Shown in pieces: positions 22,443-22,603 of a stretch of 22,603 nt of DNA. Every line of letters begins with the position of its first letter. Position 1 is the stretch's first letter. The translations under genes and the position numbers were made by a program. The notes under the pieces were generated by a model. It saw nothing but the letters and a program-made list of their open reading frames with translations. It was not told where the DNA came from and searched no databases. Source of the stretch: a virus; IMG/VR virus record IMGVR_UViG_3300049845_000469, positions 1 through 22,603 of that record; one strand, given 5' to 3'.

Positions 22443-22603
22443 TTAAAATCTTATACCTACTCCAACCATAACTGTGGAATCCATAAAAAATGCCCCTGAA
22501 ATGTAAGTATTTAGCAATCCTGTATCAAAAGTCGCTTGAATACCTAAATTTTGAAAGGAGGGGACTCGAAAAGAAGTAATACTATTTTTATATAATACAC
22601 CTA
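22443..22603 (-). CDS. C-terminal end of an outer-membrane beta-barrel protein (partial)
   Basis: The minus-strand frame ending at the stop codon 22443-22445 is open to the window edge, giving 53 residues. It alternates polar and hydrophobic residues (LGIQATFDTGLLNTYISGA, then DSTVMVGVGIRF) and ends in phenylalanine after a V-x-V-x-I-x-F pattern, the sorting signal recognised by the BAM machinery for outer-membrane barrels. Phages can encode such proteins (lambda Lom is an outer-membrane protein). Here it lies 17 bases upstream of the lysin gene. The N-terminus, signal peptide and family cannot be seen. A surface-modifying or exclusion role is possible, and a diderm host is implied. Confidence 0.6.
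   Translation of the reverse strand, partial: GVLYKNSITSFRVPSFQNLGIQATFDTGLLNTYISGAFFMDSTVMVGVGIRF

Overview
The window is a stretch of a tailed double-stranded DNA phage or prophage. Its long rightward cluster (about 1.1-20.2 kb) reads as a nearly complete podovirus-type virion assembly set. In order it encodes a ribbon-helix-helix regulator, small terminase, a GNAT acetyltransferase, large terminase, portal, scaffold, major capsid protein, a small probable decoration protein, an intrinsic terminator, a head-tail adaptor, a small protein, a fibre-like protein, a 1004-residue nozzle-like protein, a second GNAT protein, three probable ejection/internal virion proteins (276, 473 and 1095 residues) and a one-span holin-like protein. 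There are no tape measure, sheath or baseplate genes, and the order portal-scaffold-capsid-terminator-adaptor-nozzle-internal proteins parallels phage T7. Terminase here sits at the front of the cluster, which differs from T7. Genes are tightly packed with overlapping stops and starts and good Shine-Dalgarno sites, as in one late operon.

The first 1.1 kb has no convincing gene. It is rich in structure: an 11-bp inverted repeat, a perfect 22-bp palindrome, three further inverted repeats, a perfect 52-bp direct repeat with a 32-bp spacer, another hairpin, and then a near-consensus sigma70 promoter preceded by a run of 11 T that fires into the RHH gene. It could hold an origin, packaging site or regulatory array; the sequence alone does not decide.

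The right end (20.2-22.6 kb) is on the minus strand and converges on the late operon with only 15 bp between stop codons. From right to left it holds the end of a gene with an outer-membrane beta-barrel C-terminus (cut by the window edge), an M15-type zinc peptidase (probable endolysin), a strong minus-strand promoter lying across the end of the peptidase gene, and then a compact accessory block: a 126-residue protein with a possible SepF-like pattern, an XRE repressor-like protein, a small membrane protein, a protein with two tandem RHH domains, and a four-span membrane protein. This block looks like a control/host-interaction or immunity module; that is inference.

The host is probably a diderm (Gram-negative-type) bacterium, judged from the beta-barrel protein ending in phenylalanine. 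I cannot name the genus. No integrase, polymerase, helicase, tRNA or CRISPR array is visible, so temperate versus lytic lifestyle is open, although the XRE gene with its own promoter hints at lysogenic-style control.
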